From positions 1 to 64,000 of the forward strand of contig QNGE01002348.1 of the NCBI GenBank assembly GCA_008508345.1: a DNA stretch of 64,000 nt, written 5' to 3'. Source of the DNA: Paragonimus westermani. Lineage: Eukaryota; Platyhelminthes; Trematoda; Plagiorchiida; Troglotrematidae. Positions within the stretch are counted from its first letter, which is position 1; each line of letters begins with the position of its first letter. Below the pieces are notes generated by a model, which did not search any database, was not told where the DNA came from, and saw only the letters and a list, made by a program, of their open reading frames with translations. Both the position numbers and the translations under genes were made by a program. Below are positions 1-12,511 of this stretch, piece by piece.

Positions 1-289
1 AACAGTGCTCGGTGTGGAAGACGATTAGCTGGCATCCTTAATGAATAACCCAACCATCTAAGCCTGTGCGAACGTAGAGACTTGACAGAAGAACTCGTTT
101 GACAATCACTACCAAGATTATAGAGCTTCATATCTCGAACCCTCCGACTGTTATCACTTACTAGGGTGAAGAATTACTGCACAACTCCTGCGCTAAAGAA
201 AAAGTGTAAAAATTAAGTCACCGCAAAGTCTTCGAAGCTCAGGGTGGATAAAGATCAAGAATTTCAAGACGATACTCATAGGAGAAATA

Positions 290-1735
290 CGGCTACCCAG
301 TGACCATTTTGGTGGCTACTCGCTGAACATGTTCAGTGGCGAGTATGTCCTTCTTCAAACAGGTGTAAACGACTTGATCAGCATACTCGAACAGTGGTCT
401 TATGTAGACCCCGTAAAGCGTTTGAAAGGCGTGCTTGTCTATGAGGGGGGAGGCTCTTTTTATCATCCCAAGAATCACAAATCCCCTTTCGGAGGCCAAC
501 TGGTGGTGGTAAGAGAAGGATAAACTAGACGATAACCAGATCCCTAGGTCCCTTTAAAGGTCAACTTTCGCAACATCTATTACACTTTGTGCACTGTGTA
601 TCACGAATAGGTTCCCGGAGTCTACTCCGAGCGACATGTGTGCACGCCTGTTGTCGTTTAGAGGGAGTCGTCTGACCGACACTTAATTCGATCAAGATCA
701 GTCTGTAATGCACCGGAGTCACAATTGTTCCAGATTTAAGTCATCAGTGTAGAGGAGGGCGTTGTTGGAAATAAGCTCAGGGAGGTCAATGATGTATATC
801 AGAAACAGCAGTGGACCAATTACCAATCCTTGAGAAACTACAGCTTAGAATGGGGATAGATAATAATGGTCCGACCCGGTTCTTACCCCGAAAGTTCGGT
901 TGCCAAGAATGGAAGTGATCCAGCGCAGAACTTCTCATTGGGTCACGCAGGCTGCCACTTCATGTGCAGGAGGAACGTGTGGGATGTGGTCGAAGGCTTT
1001 GGCAAAGTCGAAGAAGGTAGCATCCGGAATATGACTATTGTCTTTGGCCTCCGTTAGGCTACCCATGGAGATTAACATATTGGTCATGCATCACCGATCG
1101 GGAAGAAAGCCATGCTGAGTCGGAGAAAAAAGGTTAAAGGAGAAGAGATGCCAAAAGATTGCGTGTTTTAACAGTCGCTCCATTATCTTGCATGGGATGC
1201 CAATAAGGCCGATCGGCCGATAACTAGCAAGAGAGTGAGGATCGCCTGCTTTAAACATAGGTGTAACGGTGGCCTCTTTCCACACCTCCGGAAGAGTGCC
1301 TGTTTGAAGCGTCTGTTCAGATAGATTAAAGAGGGGCACTGCCAACCTGAAAGCTACTTCTTTGAGGATCCGGGGATGGATCGCGTCTAGTCCCATGGCA
1401 CTATACGAATTGATATCAAACAAGAAATCCTGAACGTCGAGCACAGAGAAGTCAGCTGTCAGGAGGGGGTAGTGGAAGTGCCTCCGAGGGAGAATTGGGT
1501 GCCAGTTTGGCGGAACCACATTGTAGACCGTCGAGTAGTGTTCTCTGAACACTTCGGCAATCACTTGGGGGTTAGAGGAGGTTTCCCCGTCACGAAACCG
1601 CAGAGAAAGCGCTGAGGGCTTAGTTTTTCTCTGGCGACGCATATACTTGAAAAGAAAATTATTATTCTCGTGAGCTACCAGTGGGATGTTTGACTGTACC
1701 TGTTCGGTGTGTTGACGGATTTCCCGTTTGCTTTC
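290..1735 (-). pseudogene. CR1/Jockey-like non-LTR retrotransposon reverse transcriptase, decayed
   Basis: Read on the minus strand, 1735 to 1091 is open and carries the N-terminal part of a non-LTR reverse transcriptase: a linker with 'NNNFLFKYMRRQRKTKPS', then 'GLDAIHPRILKEVA', 'LPEVWKEATVTPMFKAGD' and 'SYRPIGLIGIPCKIMERLL', the standard order of the fingers region. Further down come 'FFDFAKAFDHIPH' near 980 (motif A), 'GPLLFLIYIIDLPELI' followed by 'YTDDL' near 740-820 (a YxDD-type catalytic box), and at 499-293 the C-terminal 'FQTLYGVYIRPLFEYADQVV' block. The pieces lie in different frames with stops between them, so this is a dead copy that would once have reverse-transcribed its own RNA by target-primed integration. 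No endonuclease domain is visible upstream of 1735. CR1/Jockey placement is by eye; another clade of the same superfamily is possible. Confidence 0.8.
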
Positions 1736-1739
1736 TCAG

Positions 1740-3940
1740 TGTCTACTCAACAGCACCACTCTCTGCGGCACGCGCTGTTATTCGTGTGTCTTTGCACATA
1801 ATTCGCTGGTCTTACACAGTTCCCGGAATCTGTCATTTCATATAGCCTAAATTCTTCTACGTTAATTGGAAATTTCTGCGCGAGTAATTTATAACCTCGG
1901 ACTAGGTGCAGAACGCAACCGTTACTCACGGAACCAGATCATGGAGTCTTAGATTTCCGTCGATGTTAAATATATCAGATTTTTCATTGAATGACGTCTG
2001 TGGAATATGCGACTCCACAGACACTGATCTGGCTCACCCAATATAAAGCGGAAGGTTTGTGGTCAAAACTATCTGTTCACTCGTTATGTTGCATCCTAAA
2101 GGGACGGCAGTTTGATCCACGGTTATGTCGTGTCGTGGATGAGTGGTCAGTAGAATGAACTTCTACCGCACCTTGGTATCTGCTCGAGCCGCCATATGGG
2201 GAGGGGTGTGGTTCTTGCAGCATATTCTACGTTTTTACTGCAGCGACAGATTCCGGCTGGGTGAAATCGGGCGCATTATCTAAGACCTTCAGGATCGCCA
2301 CCGTTTATTTGGCTGGCTAGCATAGTGTACACGAAGGTCTGGCCCGACCTAAACCTCAAAAACAACGCTACCTGCCGTTCTGCGAATGCGACCCAAAGAT
2401 CTCAGCAAATTGTTTAAGTAGACTCGGGTCAGGATGGTTGAATCGACGTTGCAGTGTCGGCGTCTGAACTTGTAGCATCGAATCAGCCTAACTTCCATAG
2501 TCGCTCTCATTTATCACACACGTGTGAGGTTTTGGCGAATAGAGCCCAGCGGCAGCCGGATTATCCCTTACATATTGGCCCTGGTTGGACGTTGTCCACC
2601 GAATGCCTGTGATGTAGACGTCGCTCTATAAAGCATCCGAAGGTTCCCTAACATTCCCATGTTCGTTCTCTTTCCTGAGTTCTGTGATGTGCATACTTGA
2701 ACGTATCTACGAAGCCTTTCACCCGACAGTTTGAGTGAGAATGGTAAAACAGCAGTTGGGCGTGATTTGTGCCGCGCTTCTGATAGAAATCCTTGAGTAC
2801 TAGGGAATTAGGCTGCATTCTATTGTCACTAGCCGACGGTTTAACGCATCAGAAACTCGTGAACCCTTTCAGACCTTACATAATTATTCATTCCCTGGAT
2901 AGCACTGGGGTAACCTGTTGCCACCTGTGAAAAGGGCCAGTAGGAGCCTGGACCTTTTGAGTATAGAAAGGCTGAAGAAATTTCCTAGAGCTGAAGGGGC
3001 CACCCGAGGATCAAAACAATTCTTTGGAGATGTTTCGGCAGAGAAAACCGCAGTCATGGCATGAACAAACCAGTTGTTCCACTCGTTCATCCATGCCGGT
3101 ACAGCTGAAATAGCCCCCAACTGATGCCTCTATTTGGTAGTTGCCCCGGCGACCAATAGCACACTAGCGAATCGCTCAGGGCTGAAGTTCCGGAGGGATG
3201 TTAATCTACAAAGCGCACAAATATTGATGTGAAAGCCTCAAGCTCCTCCGGAGAAATTGTCTTACCTGTCTGATAATACTTCATGCTGTCAACCGTTTTG
3301 ACTCTACGTTGTCACCAATATCATTAAACTGTTTCGGCCACCACCTAACGGTGACTGGGAGTGTCTGAGTAGCTTCCCAAAATAACTGATTGGAGTGGGG
3401 CTCGAAGAGAGCTATTTCGATTCCTATCTGTTCTCGGTCTAGCGTCTGCAAGCTACGCAGGTGGTAGATATCAGCTGCTTGTCCACTGATCGTTGATGAG
3501 GTATGCTTGATATCAGAGTTGTAGTTGGACACTCTGGGTGCCCATCACTGGAAATGTGGCCATATAGACCGAATCACCTTCGTTCGATATGAGGACAGAC
3601 AGCAACCGTTCTCGATCCTCCGGTAGAATGAGATGGCGGTCCAAGGATATTTTCAGGATGGGCTTCACGGCCGAGATTATGGCTGGTGCTCACGATTCGA
3701 GGCGGTCGGATTCATGCTCCGTTCACTATCAAGAAGAGGCGAAATAAGGAATTTTTCGCTAAAACTGTTGGCACAGTTACGATGTGACGATCCCAAACCT
3801 CTGGCTCGCGATCACAAGTCCGAGAATGAGATCAAAATGCGCCAGCCGACTTTCTGAAATGAACATTTGCCTCAGTCATCCACATCGGTCCTGCGCTTCA
3901 TCTAACAACTTCCGGGAAACTTCGATGACAGTCTTTTCAG
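1740..3940. other. No recognisable gene
   Basis: Small open frames occur on both strands (for example 78-83 codons on the minus strand near 2884-3120 and 3281-3532), but none shows a motif, domain or partner that I recognise. The stretch may be old repeat-derived DNA. Confidence 0.5.
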
Positions 3941-3944
3941 TGAC

Positions 3945-4400
3945 CTATGGACGTGTTGTATGACAGTAGGATGCCCAGGGATGAACTAGCAGCATATGCA
4001 TCCCTCGGAAGTAGCACGTCAGTAACCAGAAGATGTTATTGCAGCCTTCAGATCCACCGTTATCAGCAGCACTGGAAAAAATTTTGCGAAATGCTTCCAC
4101 GGAGCTTTTTTGTCCATTTGAGCTATCAATCTTGCAACGTTGCTCGTTCGATTTGCTACACAACATCGTACATTCTGGCACCAAGCCCCTCGTCGACAGC
4201 TAGATTTGGCTCGGAGTGCAAAAGGACCTTCTCGATCGGGCACGACCTCACTTAACCTTGCTTAGACGTTGTGTCGCTGATAACCGCACTTCTTAAGTGT
4301 TAATGATCAGATCAACAAATATCAAAACAACATTAGAAGGGTGTGCAAATGAGCTATGCACATAACGACCAAAAACAAGTGCACTCGCGTAAATGGTTCA
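3945..4400 (+). repeat. Interspersed repeat family A, copy 1
   Basis: This stretch is clearly similar to 32,600-33,050 in the same orientation. Shared blocks include 'ggaccttctc..tcgggcacgacct' and 'gatcaacaaa.atcaaaacaaca', plus 'agaagggtgtgcaa'. No protein of known family is encoded. Copy 2 lies just upstream, in the minus-strand sense, of a minus-strand Ty3/Gypsy gag-protease fragment. The family could therefore be a Gypsy LTR or leader, which would make this copy a solo LTR read on the minus strand. That reading is inference. Confidence 0.6.
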
Positions 4401-5100
4401 GACCAAATAGGGGGGTGAACTCTGTGGTGGTGTTAACATAACGTTGACGTAGTGGCTAACAGGACGGAAACCCCGTTCAATCCACACGGCACAGTGGCTG
4501 TGATTACTCGGTGGTGCATTGCAGACACAGGTAGGGTGTGCTGACATGTGTGGTTAGTGTCGTAGCGTCGTTATTCTGGGAGAAGTCTTTCTGCTGGGCC
4601 GTGCGCTCTATGCTGTTATTCAGGATATGGTGCATGTGCATTGTGCGTAAGTGCGTGCGTGACATGCTGGTTGTCCGAGGCAGCACCACAGAAAGGCCAG
4701 CATACAGAAACACACTGATTGGCATGTAACTAAACCGGTGTGGTATAGACTTGGCAGGCTAAAGTAAGATCACCCGTGAGTGAGCCCCAAGACGCAGGTG
4801 CTGGATAAACCTTCCGCTGGATAAGTTACCCGCCAGACGGGGCTCGTGAGCATGATGTCTTTTTCGTAGTCACCAACCGCCCTAGCGCTTTCGTGATAGG
4901 TGAACCGCACGGTACCAACACGTAAATCCTGTCCATGCACCTGCGACTCGGTCGAGATAAGTGTGTTACACTGGTTACTGTTTACGGTCCAATTATGTCA
5001 CGCTGGTGTCACAAAGAACCGATCCTGTGATCAGTAGTCCGCCATAATCCGGGTGGCAACGGATAGTGACCGATTGTTTGCTCCGGGCGAACTGAACCCT
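4400..5100. other. No gene; possible leader of the RTE-like element
   Basis: No coding motif is visible. The GT-rich part at 4540-4690 resembles 26,620-26,790 upstream of the second RTE-like copy only loosely, so a shared 5' untranslated region is possible but not shown. Confidence 0.35.
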
Positions 5101-8100
5101 TGCGTCATACGCGACTCGATAGTCTGGCCGGGAGTCTGCGGGCCCCGAGGAATCGGCTCAGTCAACAAAAACGGCGGTCCTCTGCTCTACCTGTGTGCTA
5201 CTCACGAACTGGCTATCAAAACATCCCAATTCTAGCTGGTTGCAAGCGACGTCACGACATGGACTTAATCAAGAAATGGCCATTGCCATTTGCTCGATTA
5301 CTTGATTGTGCGGCAGCCCGTCATCTGTAAAGTGCGTGTAGCGCGGGGGTTGTGCGGTGCTTTATGTATTACTGATCATAAACTAATCGGAACTAAAGTG
5401 TTTATTCGTATTCGCAGGCCTGCTCAGTGTATATCCCCCTGACGACGGTAGAAGTTGGACGTCAAACGACTGAAGAACTTTGAGACGAGGGCCGCTTTTC
5501 AACCTGCTGCCGCCGGCCCTCTGAAAAACGATTCTGTACCCGTCACCCCCGGGGTTATGCGGCAAAAGCCCAAAGAGAACATCAGAGCGGCAGCCGCCAA
5601 GAAAATCGATGTCAAACGCCAGAAGCGAAGACTGGTCTGACGACAACTATGCGGTTAACTTCAGCCTGGCACCAGAGAAGATTACGGCAGTTGTCGCCTT
5701 TATAATGAATCTGGATAATGAGGGAAAGCGACAGATATTTTGGAGTTTTCACCGTCAACTGGCCGAAGGTGTTCGTGGACGCAAGGGCAATTGTTAGAGA
5801 AAACATGGTGACCGGATGCAGAGCTGCTTCTATCGTGGACAGCACCAGCAATTATGAGGGTCGCCTGAGGCGATTTTCTGTCCATCCGTCCAGTTCGTGA
5901 AAGCACTGATTGATGTGAGCACCGGCATTTTGTGTACATAGCCTGAGGACATCACGAAAATTTGACGCAAACAATTTGGTAGCTTACTAAACCGTCCCAC
6001 TACCGTTGACCGAGTGGGACAACTCTTTGTTTGTTGTCTCTCTTGATTTACTAGCGGTGCAGACAGCAGTTAGACAACTGCGAAGCGAGGACGCTGCATG
6101 CGAGAATAGGCAACTAGGTAAAATGCTGAGGACTGGCGTACAGCCGCCTTGCTCCAGCTGGTTCATTCTATATGGGAGCCGGAGGTGGTGTTGTACGAGT
6201 TCGAGGAAATCTTTTCATACAATTATTCAAAGGCAAGGATAGTGAGCAGCGCCCGACTGTTAGCGCGGCGTTAGTTTATTAAGCTGAGAAAGAAAGACAC
6301 TTGCAAAAGTACCCCTGGACGGACAGCGTGTGAACATTCTGTGAACCGATAGCCCTGAGGAGCAGTACAGATCACAGACGGGCCGGAGTGTCATCGGTTT
6401 GGTGTTTGCTGCTTGACAGATTCAACAGAATGGCTCTCCTTGGTAAACATCAATGAGGACTTTGAGTCCGTGAGCCGCGTGGTGGTGTGGGTGGTGCTCG
6501 GTAGGTTTGGATGTCCAAGTTTGTTCGTCAGTTTTGTTAGAATGTTGCATTTGGGCATGAAGGCGGAGGTACAATATGCGGGTTTACTTCTAGTGAGTTT
6601 GGCATTCACAAAAATGCTTAAAGCAGAGTTGTACCTTAACCTCGATCTTATTAGATTTATCTTTGACTGCCTTAATAACAGTCACTTTTCAGGACTCTGG
6701 GAAGAACACTTTTGGATTGAAATACAGAGAAGATGGACGCCTATTGAATGTTTGACGATTTGGCTCCTTAAGCTGGCTAAACACCTCGACGATGCTCATG
6801 ATTCGGCTTGCAGGCGACAGCGCGCTGTCCACGAAAGATGGAGAGGAACTACAGCAACTGGCCACGGTTCCATTGATCGTGATATCCAAGTTCAAACTAG
6901 ATAGCAGCACAGGTGAAATATTCTATTTAGTTCAGCTTTCTACAAGCGGAAGTGCTGTTTCCGAATGTGTGACAGAAATTCGCATCATCGGAGACGTTTT
7001 CGGCAGCAGTCGGGATTTATTCCACCTGGGTAGCAATTTTTGACAGATTTGTCCGCAGATTGCGAGTTGCGATCGCATGTGGCGAGGGTTATTGCTGCTT
7101 TCGGACGGCTTGAGAGACTTCTCTGGAAGGAGCACTGTTTGAAGATGATCAGTGAGCTTTGTGGGTGCCGCTCAACGAGGTTTTCCTTACTGCTATACGG
7201 CAGTGAATCTTGAATAGTGTATCGGTGGAACATGCGATATCTGAGCCGTTCTCGCTTACAGCGCTCGAGATACATCTTGGTATTTGGTGGTCGGACATGG
7301 TTCGGAGCACTGAGATACTGCGGCCAGCGGATTTGCATAGGATGAAAGCCACGCTGATGCTGAATCAGCTTCGTTTGTCGGATGGGCGATGACCGAATAC
7401 CACAGCGACTGCTCTACGGACAACCGAAACCAGATAAGCAAAATCCCGGCGATCAAAAGCTGAGATACCAGAATGTTATCCAGGTGGGTCATTTGTGTTG
7501 TAGCATTCATTCTGGATGTTGGGGAGACCTGGTGTTTATCCTAAGGGTCTGAAGAAATAGGATGCGAACGGGCGTCCGCAAGTCCGGTGAAATGTTACTG
7601 CGCAGCGGTGAGCGGAAGTGCGCAGTATGTAAGAGAAACACTGGTGCCGTAGGTCATGGTTACACTATTGTGTCGTATCAGTGTGTGCAGCCGCTAATGT
7701 GCTGGCGGTTTGGGATTGGCAGGTCCTCAGCGTACTCAAAGTACACCATCGGCGAAGAGTCAACGAGAACATTATATCCAAGTAGGTTATATCGTTTATC
7801 TTTTTTATTCCCGACCGCATCAAACAACGACTACTTTCGTCTGGAACGCGTCCACCTTGCGTTTCAAAATCCCGGGGGTCTGTGGCTCCCCAAGTTTCCC
7901 TGAATTAGCTTTGTTGGTGTGTTGTATAACGAAGATTTTGTTTGGTTCCTTCTAGTCCAAATCCGACTTTCCTTCTTCCCCCTAGCCTCTCAAGAAGTAC
8001 ACTGCTGTACACTCGTATACTGAGCCACCTCTTGCATCTTGTTTTCAATATTCTTCTTTCGAGTCTAGATCTTACCACTGGAGTCTCTCTCTGTTCACTT

Positions 8101-8210
8101 CACGAGAGGTGGGGGTTTCCGGCTCGAGTTGAACTTTCAACTGACCAACCAGCACTAGCTATGTGGAAATGAGGTAACACTCACGCAGCTGGTGATCTTA
8201 TTCCTGGCCT
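5100..8210 (+). mobile_element. RTE-like non-LTR retrotransposon, copy 1, heavily decayed
   Basis: The same protein order as in the copy at 27-30.5 kb can be followed in scattered frames. The endonuclease C-terminal part is at 5105-5330 ('RDSIVWPGVCGPRGIGS', 'CATHELAI'). A connector follows at 5455-5640, and reverse-transcriptase start blocks at 6070-6240 ('QLFKGKDSEQR'). 'FESVSRVVVWVVLGRFGCPS' and 'GMKAEVQYAG' lie at 6460-6580, then a C-terminal block at 7210-7390 ('LGIWWSDMVRSTEILRPADL'), and the basic tail at 7562-7660. The 3' untranslated part also matches the other copy ('gtctagatcttaccactggagtctctctctgtt' against 30,400-30,430), ending near 8210. Stops and shifts occur throughout, so the copy is dead. 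Clade assignment to RTE is moderate. Confidence 0.75.
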
Positions 8211-8449
8211 ACAGACAACTCGATCACATCATATTGTGATGTTGTTTTCTTACCAATTTGAAGTTTGCCGTCACATGATGACTCCGATTAGCCGATATCT
8301 CCTGAGTGGTCCCTGCCCTGTGCACTACACATCGAGTTTGCCGGTGCTCTCCCATATTTAGGCAAAACGACCCATTCCCTGGCGATGGTAACCTGGATCA
8401 CGCGTCTTTTTTGAAACTGTGTTGTGCGTATTTGTTGAAAGCTTGACGC

Positions 8450-9050
8450 ATCTCGCGGCCGCTTGGCAGTGGTAGCAACGGACCATGGTCCTCAGGTTGA
8501 AAGCGGCTGTTTCATGGAAGCAATGAATGCACTTGGGTTCCACCGCACATTAACCACTGCGTACCGCCCGACTGTAAACGGAACGGTCGGACGCTTTAGT
8601 TGGCGGTTGAAACTACCTTCATCGCTATCAGTACAACCTGGTAAGCAGATGGGCTGGTGATGGTTTTTCTTGGTATTCGCCCTGCCAGTAAGGCCAAGCT
8701 GCATGTTTGCAACGTCATGGCCACATGTTTCACCTCTCTTTGAAAACTACCTGTATCTGGCTGTGGATAATCTCAGGCGAGATGCGGCCTACGCCAATCA
8801 GCTTGCGTCACAAGTCCGGAGACTTCATTGAACGGATGTCCGAAAATAAAGGCGCAAGATGCTACTTTCTAAAGACCACCACTACGGCACGTGAGTTCCT
8901 GTTTACGTGGATGGTCTAGGCCGCCCGCTCAAACGAATCCATGAAGTTGTGTTCAAGGTACTTCAGCGCGACAGCAATTTCTGCACTGTTGGACGTCAGG
9001 GCATTCTGGGAACGGCCAATGTCGACCGTTTTTGGTCCACTTACTTTGAG
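8450..9050 (+). pseudogene. Ty3/Gypsy integrase core and C-terminal fragment
   Basis: At 8463-8640 the translation contains 'VATDHGPQVESGCFMEAMNAL' and 'TTAYRPTVNGTVGRFSWRLK', the D...E part of a retroviral-type integrase core. The aspartate is retained in 'TDHGPQ', but the expected glutamate ('VERFHR' in the family) reads 'VGRFSW', so the catalytic triad is broken. Further on, at 8900-9040, 'VYVDGLGRPLKRIHEVVFKVLQ' and 'NVDRF' match the C-terminal Gypsy module ('VRVDGVRRPL...GPFKVL'). Frame changes separate the two halves. Gag, protease and reverse transcriptase are not seen on the left, and no LTR can be delimited. Confidence 0.75.
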
Positions 9051-9520
9051 AGGACTTAGGGACCAATTCGCAGCATTCCACGCCCTGGGTTCACGTCATC
9101 AGCTATTTCTGGACAGTCTCTCCCAAGTGTGTTTCAACCAACAAATGCCACCGTTTTGCCGGCGACGTTCGCTCACTAGTGTGAGCGTTCTTACCGTTCT
9201 TACCGTTGAGTGTACCGGCGCTGACGTCTTATAGAAGACGTGTTTTCTGTTGTAACGAATTTTGCTTCAGCGCAAGAAAAGGAAAACGACCAACCCCTCT
9301 GAAGCCCAAGATGGCACGGACTGCTTTTCAAACCTGAACTCTTTCATTTAAAGTATCTTTACTAGATAATTTATCAGCTCGTTCTAGAGATTTTAACGGA
9401 GTCATATGATGCAATAAAGGTTGAGGAAGAAGTGCGCGATGTCTGTGTGGCTCGTATAATTGCAGCTTCAATCGACCGGCGCAGTTCCCTTTGGCATACA
9501 GTTTTTAGGTTCACTTCTTA

Positions 9521-9853
9521 GTGAAAGCCGTTTGCAGCACAGGTTTTGTGATCGTCGAGTTGATTTACAATGATTTCAAATTGGAATTTGTAAGTATAAA
9601 ACCCACCCACACTAACTTACGGATGAATTTTCCTGTTTTAGCTGGTGAGAAATGCCTGGGGGATTGTATTCTTAAAATCATGAGGATCTTTGTCGGCGAC
9701 AGCCTGAGGAGCAACATAGGCTGGCGTGGTGTTAACAGTCGGTTCTCCCCGGTTAATATTGCAACCACCAACGCTATCGTCCGTAGGCCACTTATTCCGT
9801 GGAACAAATTAATCCAGGTTTCGACTAACATTTCACCTGAACGGCGTTATTAG
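9521..9853 (+). pseudogene. Relic of TRC transposon second protein (DUF4806-like)
   Basis: An open frame carries 'KCLGDCILKIMRIFVG' followed by 'NIGWRGVNSRFSP' and 'ATTNAIV'. The same arrangement is found in the accessory protein of the intact transposon at 19,000-19,110 ('ECTRNVMRTLL', 'INWRGVNNRVS', 'AAAIV'). Just before it, 9591-9640 looks like a retained intron (gtaagt ... ttttag) at about the position of the intron that precedes the matching exon in the intact element. No transposase piece is seen nearby. It is probably an isolated, decayed insertion of a third TRC lineage. Confidence 0.55.
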
Positions 9854-9859
9854 ACTTAT

Positions 9860-11975
9860 CACTCAATATCTCATTGATCACCAAGCTCTTCGGATTCTGC
9901 GTTGCACCGTCAATAAACCGGTGCATCACAAGCCTGTAATCAAGAGATGATTCAACAATGGGTTCGAAAATCAGGGATCTCTGTGGTTGCGACAGTATTG
10001 TCAACTGGATGCATAGCCTACTTTGATGCTTTGTGCCACCTCACCAACCCCTGTCTACAATGTATTCATATGGCCTTCAGTATTCACCCACACAGTTGCG
10101 GCTGTCGGTCGTGGGGGATTTCATTTTCGTGGGCGAGGTATACTAGCTATAGTTGGTTCAACAATTTGGTGTTTGTGAGTAAAATGTGGTGTGTTTATTG
10201 GGTGACCAAACCCAGGAATGAATTTGAGATGAATACGTCCATCGGTTATGGCATTTTGGTAGCAACATGGAAGTTGTTAGGATTTGCGTGGCAACCATTG
10301 TGACCGGCAATGAAGACTAGGCACTTGACCGGGCGCATAAAGGAATTGCACTCCTCTTGTCAAATGCCGCGCTGAGAAACCTGGTGCAGGTGATGCCTCA
10401 GCTGCAATCCCTCAGCTCCGGCTACAGCGTTGTCGTCAAGCTAGGCGGTTGTATCCTGAACACCAGTCAGTATTGTTTTCTTGAAATTGTGAATGACTGC
10501 TGACGCAATCCAAACACTAAGCAGAAGGCGCTACTCTCTCAGCATACAAGAAACTCTGTCAACCTTTGAAACAGTCCGCAGCCAACACCAGCATGTGAAC
10601 GTCCATTAAATTCATTTTCGATGAAAATTTGCCACCGTTGAACTTCGCAACTGCATTATCCGGCAGTAAATCGTCGGGCCGCAATATAACCTGCAGATAA
10701 GTCAACAAAATTCCCTAAGTTCAGTCAGCACTCTTCACAACGACAGTTGGCGCAGCACTAGAGGAATAGTTGGCCAATTTTAGGATTTCAGCTCGCAGCT
10801 TCCAGTCCACCTTCTTGTTCAAAGACGACAAGCTACTCCCGGTACTTGAGGCTTTGTTCCAAAAAATTCGGCCCCGATTTGTGAAGGGGTACCCGGCGGC
10901 GCCCTTCGTGGAATGACCTTCCAAGTCCACCATAATGACTGCAACGTATTTCCGACAAGGCTAGCTGACAATACAGGAAGAGTTGGTGGGTGGATACGGT
11001 ACAGTCGAACTATTTTTGTTTGGCCCACTATTGTCCCAAAGGCTGATGTGGATCTTCAACAGATCCTTCCTGTTAATCCAAACAAGACGCAGTAAGTTCA
11101 CCTCCGATTGATTCCAGATTTGACGGTGGCACGTGAAGTAAATTTTTCCAAAGATGACCTCACAGGATAGTTCACCAGATAACCTCAAGGTGCCACCTAA
11201 GAGGGTTTTGGGAAGTGTGGGTGGCTGGGTTCACGAGGGGTCGAGTCTTCTGCAGCACGCTTGCCTCAAAATCAGTGAGGTACATGGGGCGGCAGCCGAT
11301 CAGCAGTTCCACTGACCGCCAGTGTAATATATTTCCATGAAGTTGACCAACTTAGAGTTCAACTTGGGAGTCGGCCTCTGTAACAGTCAGCACGGAGAGT
11401 TTGATCTAGGTTTTAACACCAACTGATGGTTTAGAAAGCCGTGGTCTTCTGTGTGGCCTCAACATATGCACCTCTGACAACTGTGTTTGCGAAATAGGCA
11501 CAAACGCATATAGTGATCTTTCGTGAATAAGGAACCATACGGTATTTTATTCGTGCTCACCGAGCCCTTCAGAACATGGCAGAACCGATTTTGACTGTTG
11601 TGGCTTGCTAATTTAACCAGCTAAATCCCACGGAGTATGGGGGCTTTAGTGTGGGGCTAGTTTCTGACTTGTAACTCGTTTGTCGGGTGAAGCTGCACTA
11701 GTCCGGGAGTCAAACAACTCTCTAAGTACGACGGTTTGCCGTCCAGTTCGTGTGACGGAGGCAGTGTACGATACGTTTTGTCCTTCTTGTTTTGCTTAAA
11801 GCGTCCCATGAAGCAAGAATATATCACAGCATGATTCTTTTGTTCGACGACGCTTAATGGTTTGATTGATGAAACGTTATCACAGTGCAATGCGGCAATT
11901 GATGGATCATCATTCTCAAAAATAGGATAACCACCAGATTCGAATTTCCACTTGTGGTATGTTGCCGATACAAAC
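9860..11975. other. No confidently recognised gene
   Basis: A 118-codon plus-strand frame at 9947-10303 and several frames of 60-75 codons at 10,720-11,190 have no recognisable motif. On the minus strand near 11,330-11,170 'VELLIGC' faintly resembles the segment after the protease in BEL/Pao polyproteins, but the match is too short to call. Confidence 0.4.
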
Positions 11976-11979
11976 TGAA

Positions 11980-12500
11980 AGTTGTACGCTATAGAAAAGA
12001 AAGCTGTGCATATCGGATTACCATTCACAGGTGAAACTTTGGCCAAAACTACTGCACGTAGGTTCGCGAGCGCAGTCGGCAGAACATTCTACGCCGCTAT
12101 ATTACGAGTCCACTTCACGTCAACTCCGGTTTTTTTTCCACGCCTAAAAGATAAAGTGCCTATTTCTGCAGCCTCGTTTCGTGTATACTCATTTGCTTGT
12201 TCCTGCGGGACCAGTTATGTTGGCCGCACGACTAGATGCTTATCGGCACGGATCCGGGAACACCATCCAGCTTGGCTCAACAGTGGTACAACGAGGTCTG
12301 TCTGCAGCGACATGCTATCACACTGTCAACGTAAAGGACGCATTTCGTCTAATCTACCGAGTTAAGGCCATTCGGCCGAGGGGGGTGAGGAGTAGGATTC
12401 TGCCTACAGCAGAGGCTATTGTGATCCGAATGTATAACCCACCCCTGTGCGCCCAGAAACTTTTTGTTCAGGCCCTGGATTTGCCCTGGCCAACCCCCCA
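11980..12500 (+). pseudogene. Penelope-like element 3' end: GIY-YIG endonuclease domain, 5'-truncated
   Basis: The frame starting at 11,982 gives 'AVGRTFYAAILRVHFTSTPVF', then 'FRVYSFACSCGTSYVGRTTRCL' (the Cys-rich lead plus the Y-[IV]-G-R-T core of a Penelope GIY-YIG endonuclease) and 'REHHPAWLNSGTT'. A frameshift near 12,300 moves the remainder to the frame opened at 12,181: 'NVKDAFRLIYRVKAIRPRG' and 'NPPLCAQKLFVQALDLPWP', the usual C-terminus. The reverse transcriptase domain is missing, so this is a typical 5'-truncated insertion. Its sequence differs from the Penelope copies at 46-52 kb and 61-63 kb, so it is a separate family. It ends near 12,500, right where BEL/Pao sequence begins in the same frame. 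Confidence 0.8.
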
Positions 12501-12511
12501 CCCGGTTAGCT

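Noticed and set aside
11657..12046. 129-codon minus-strand frame
   Set aside because: It overlaps the plus-strand Penelope tail, which has recognisable motifs; the minus-strand translation has none.
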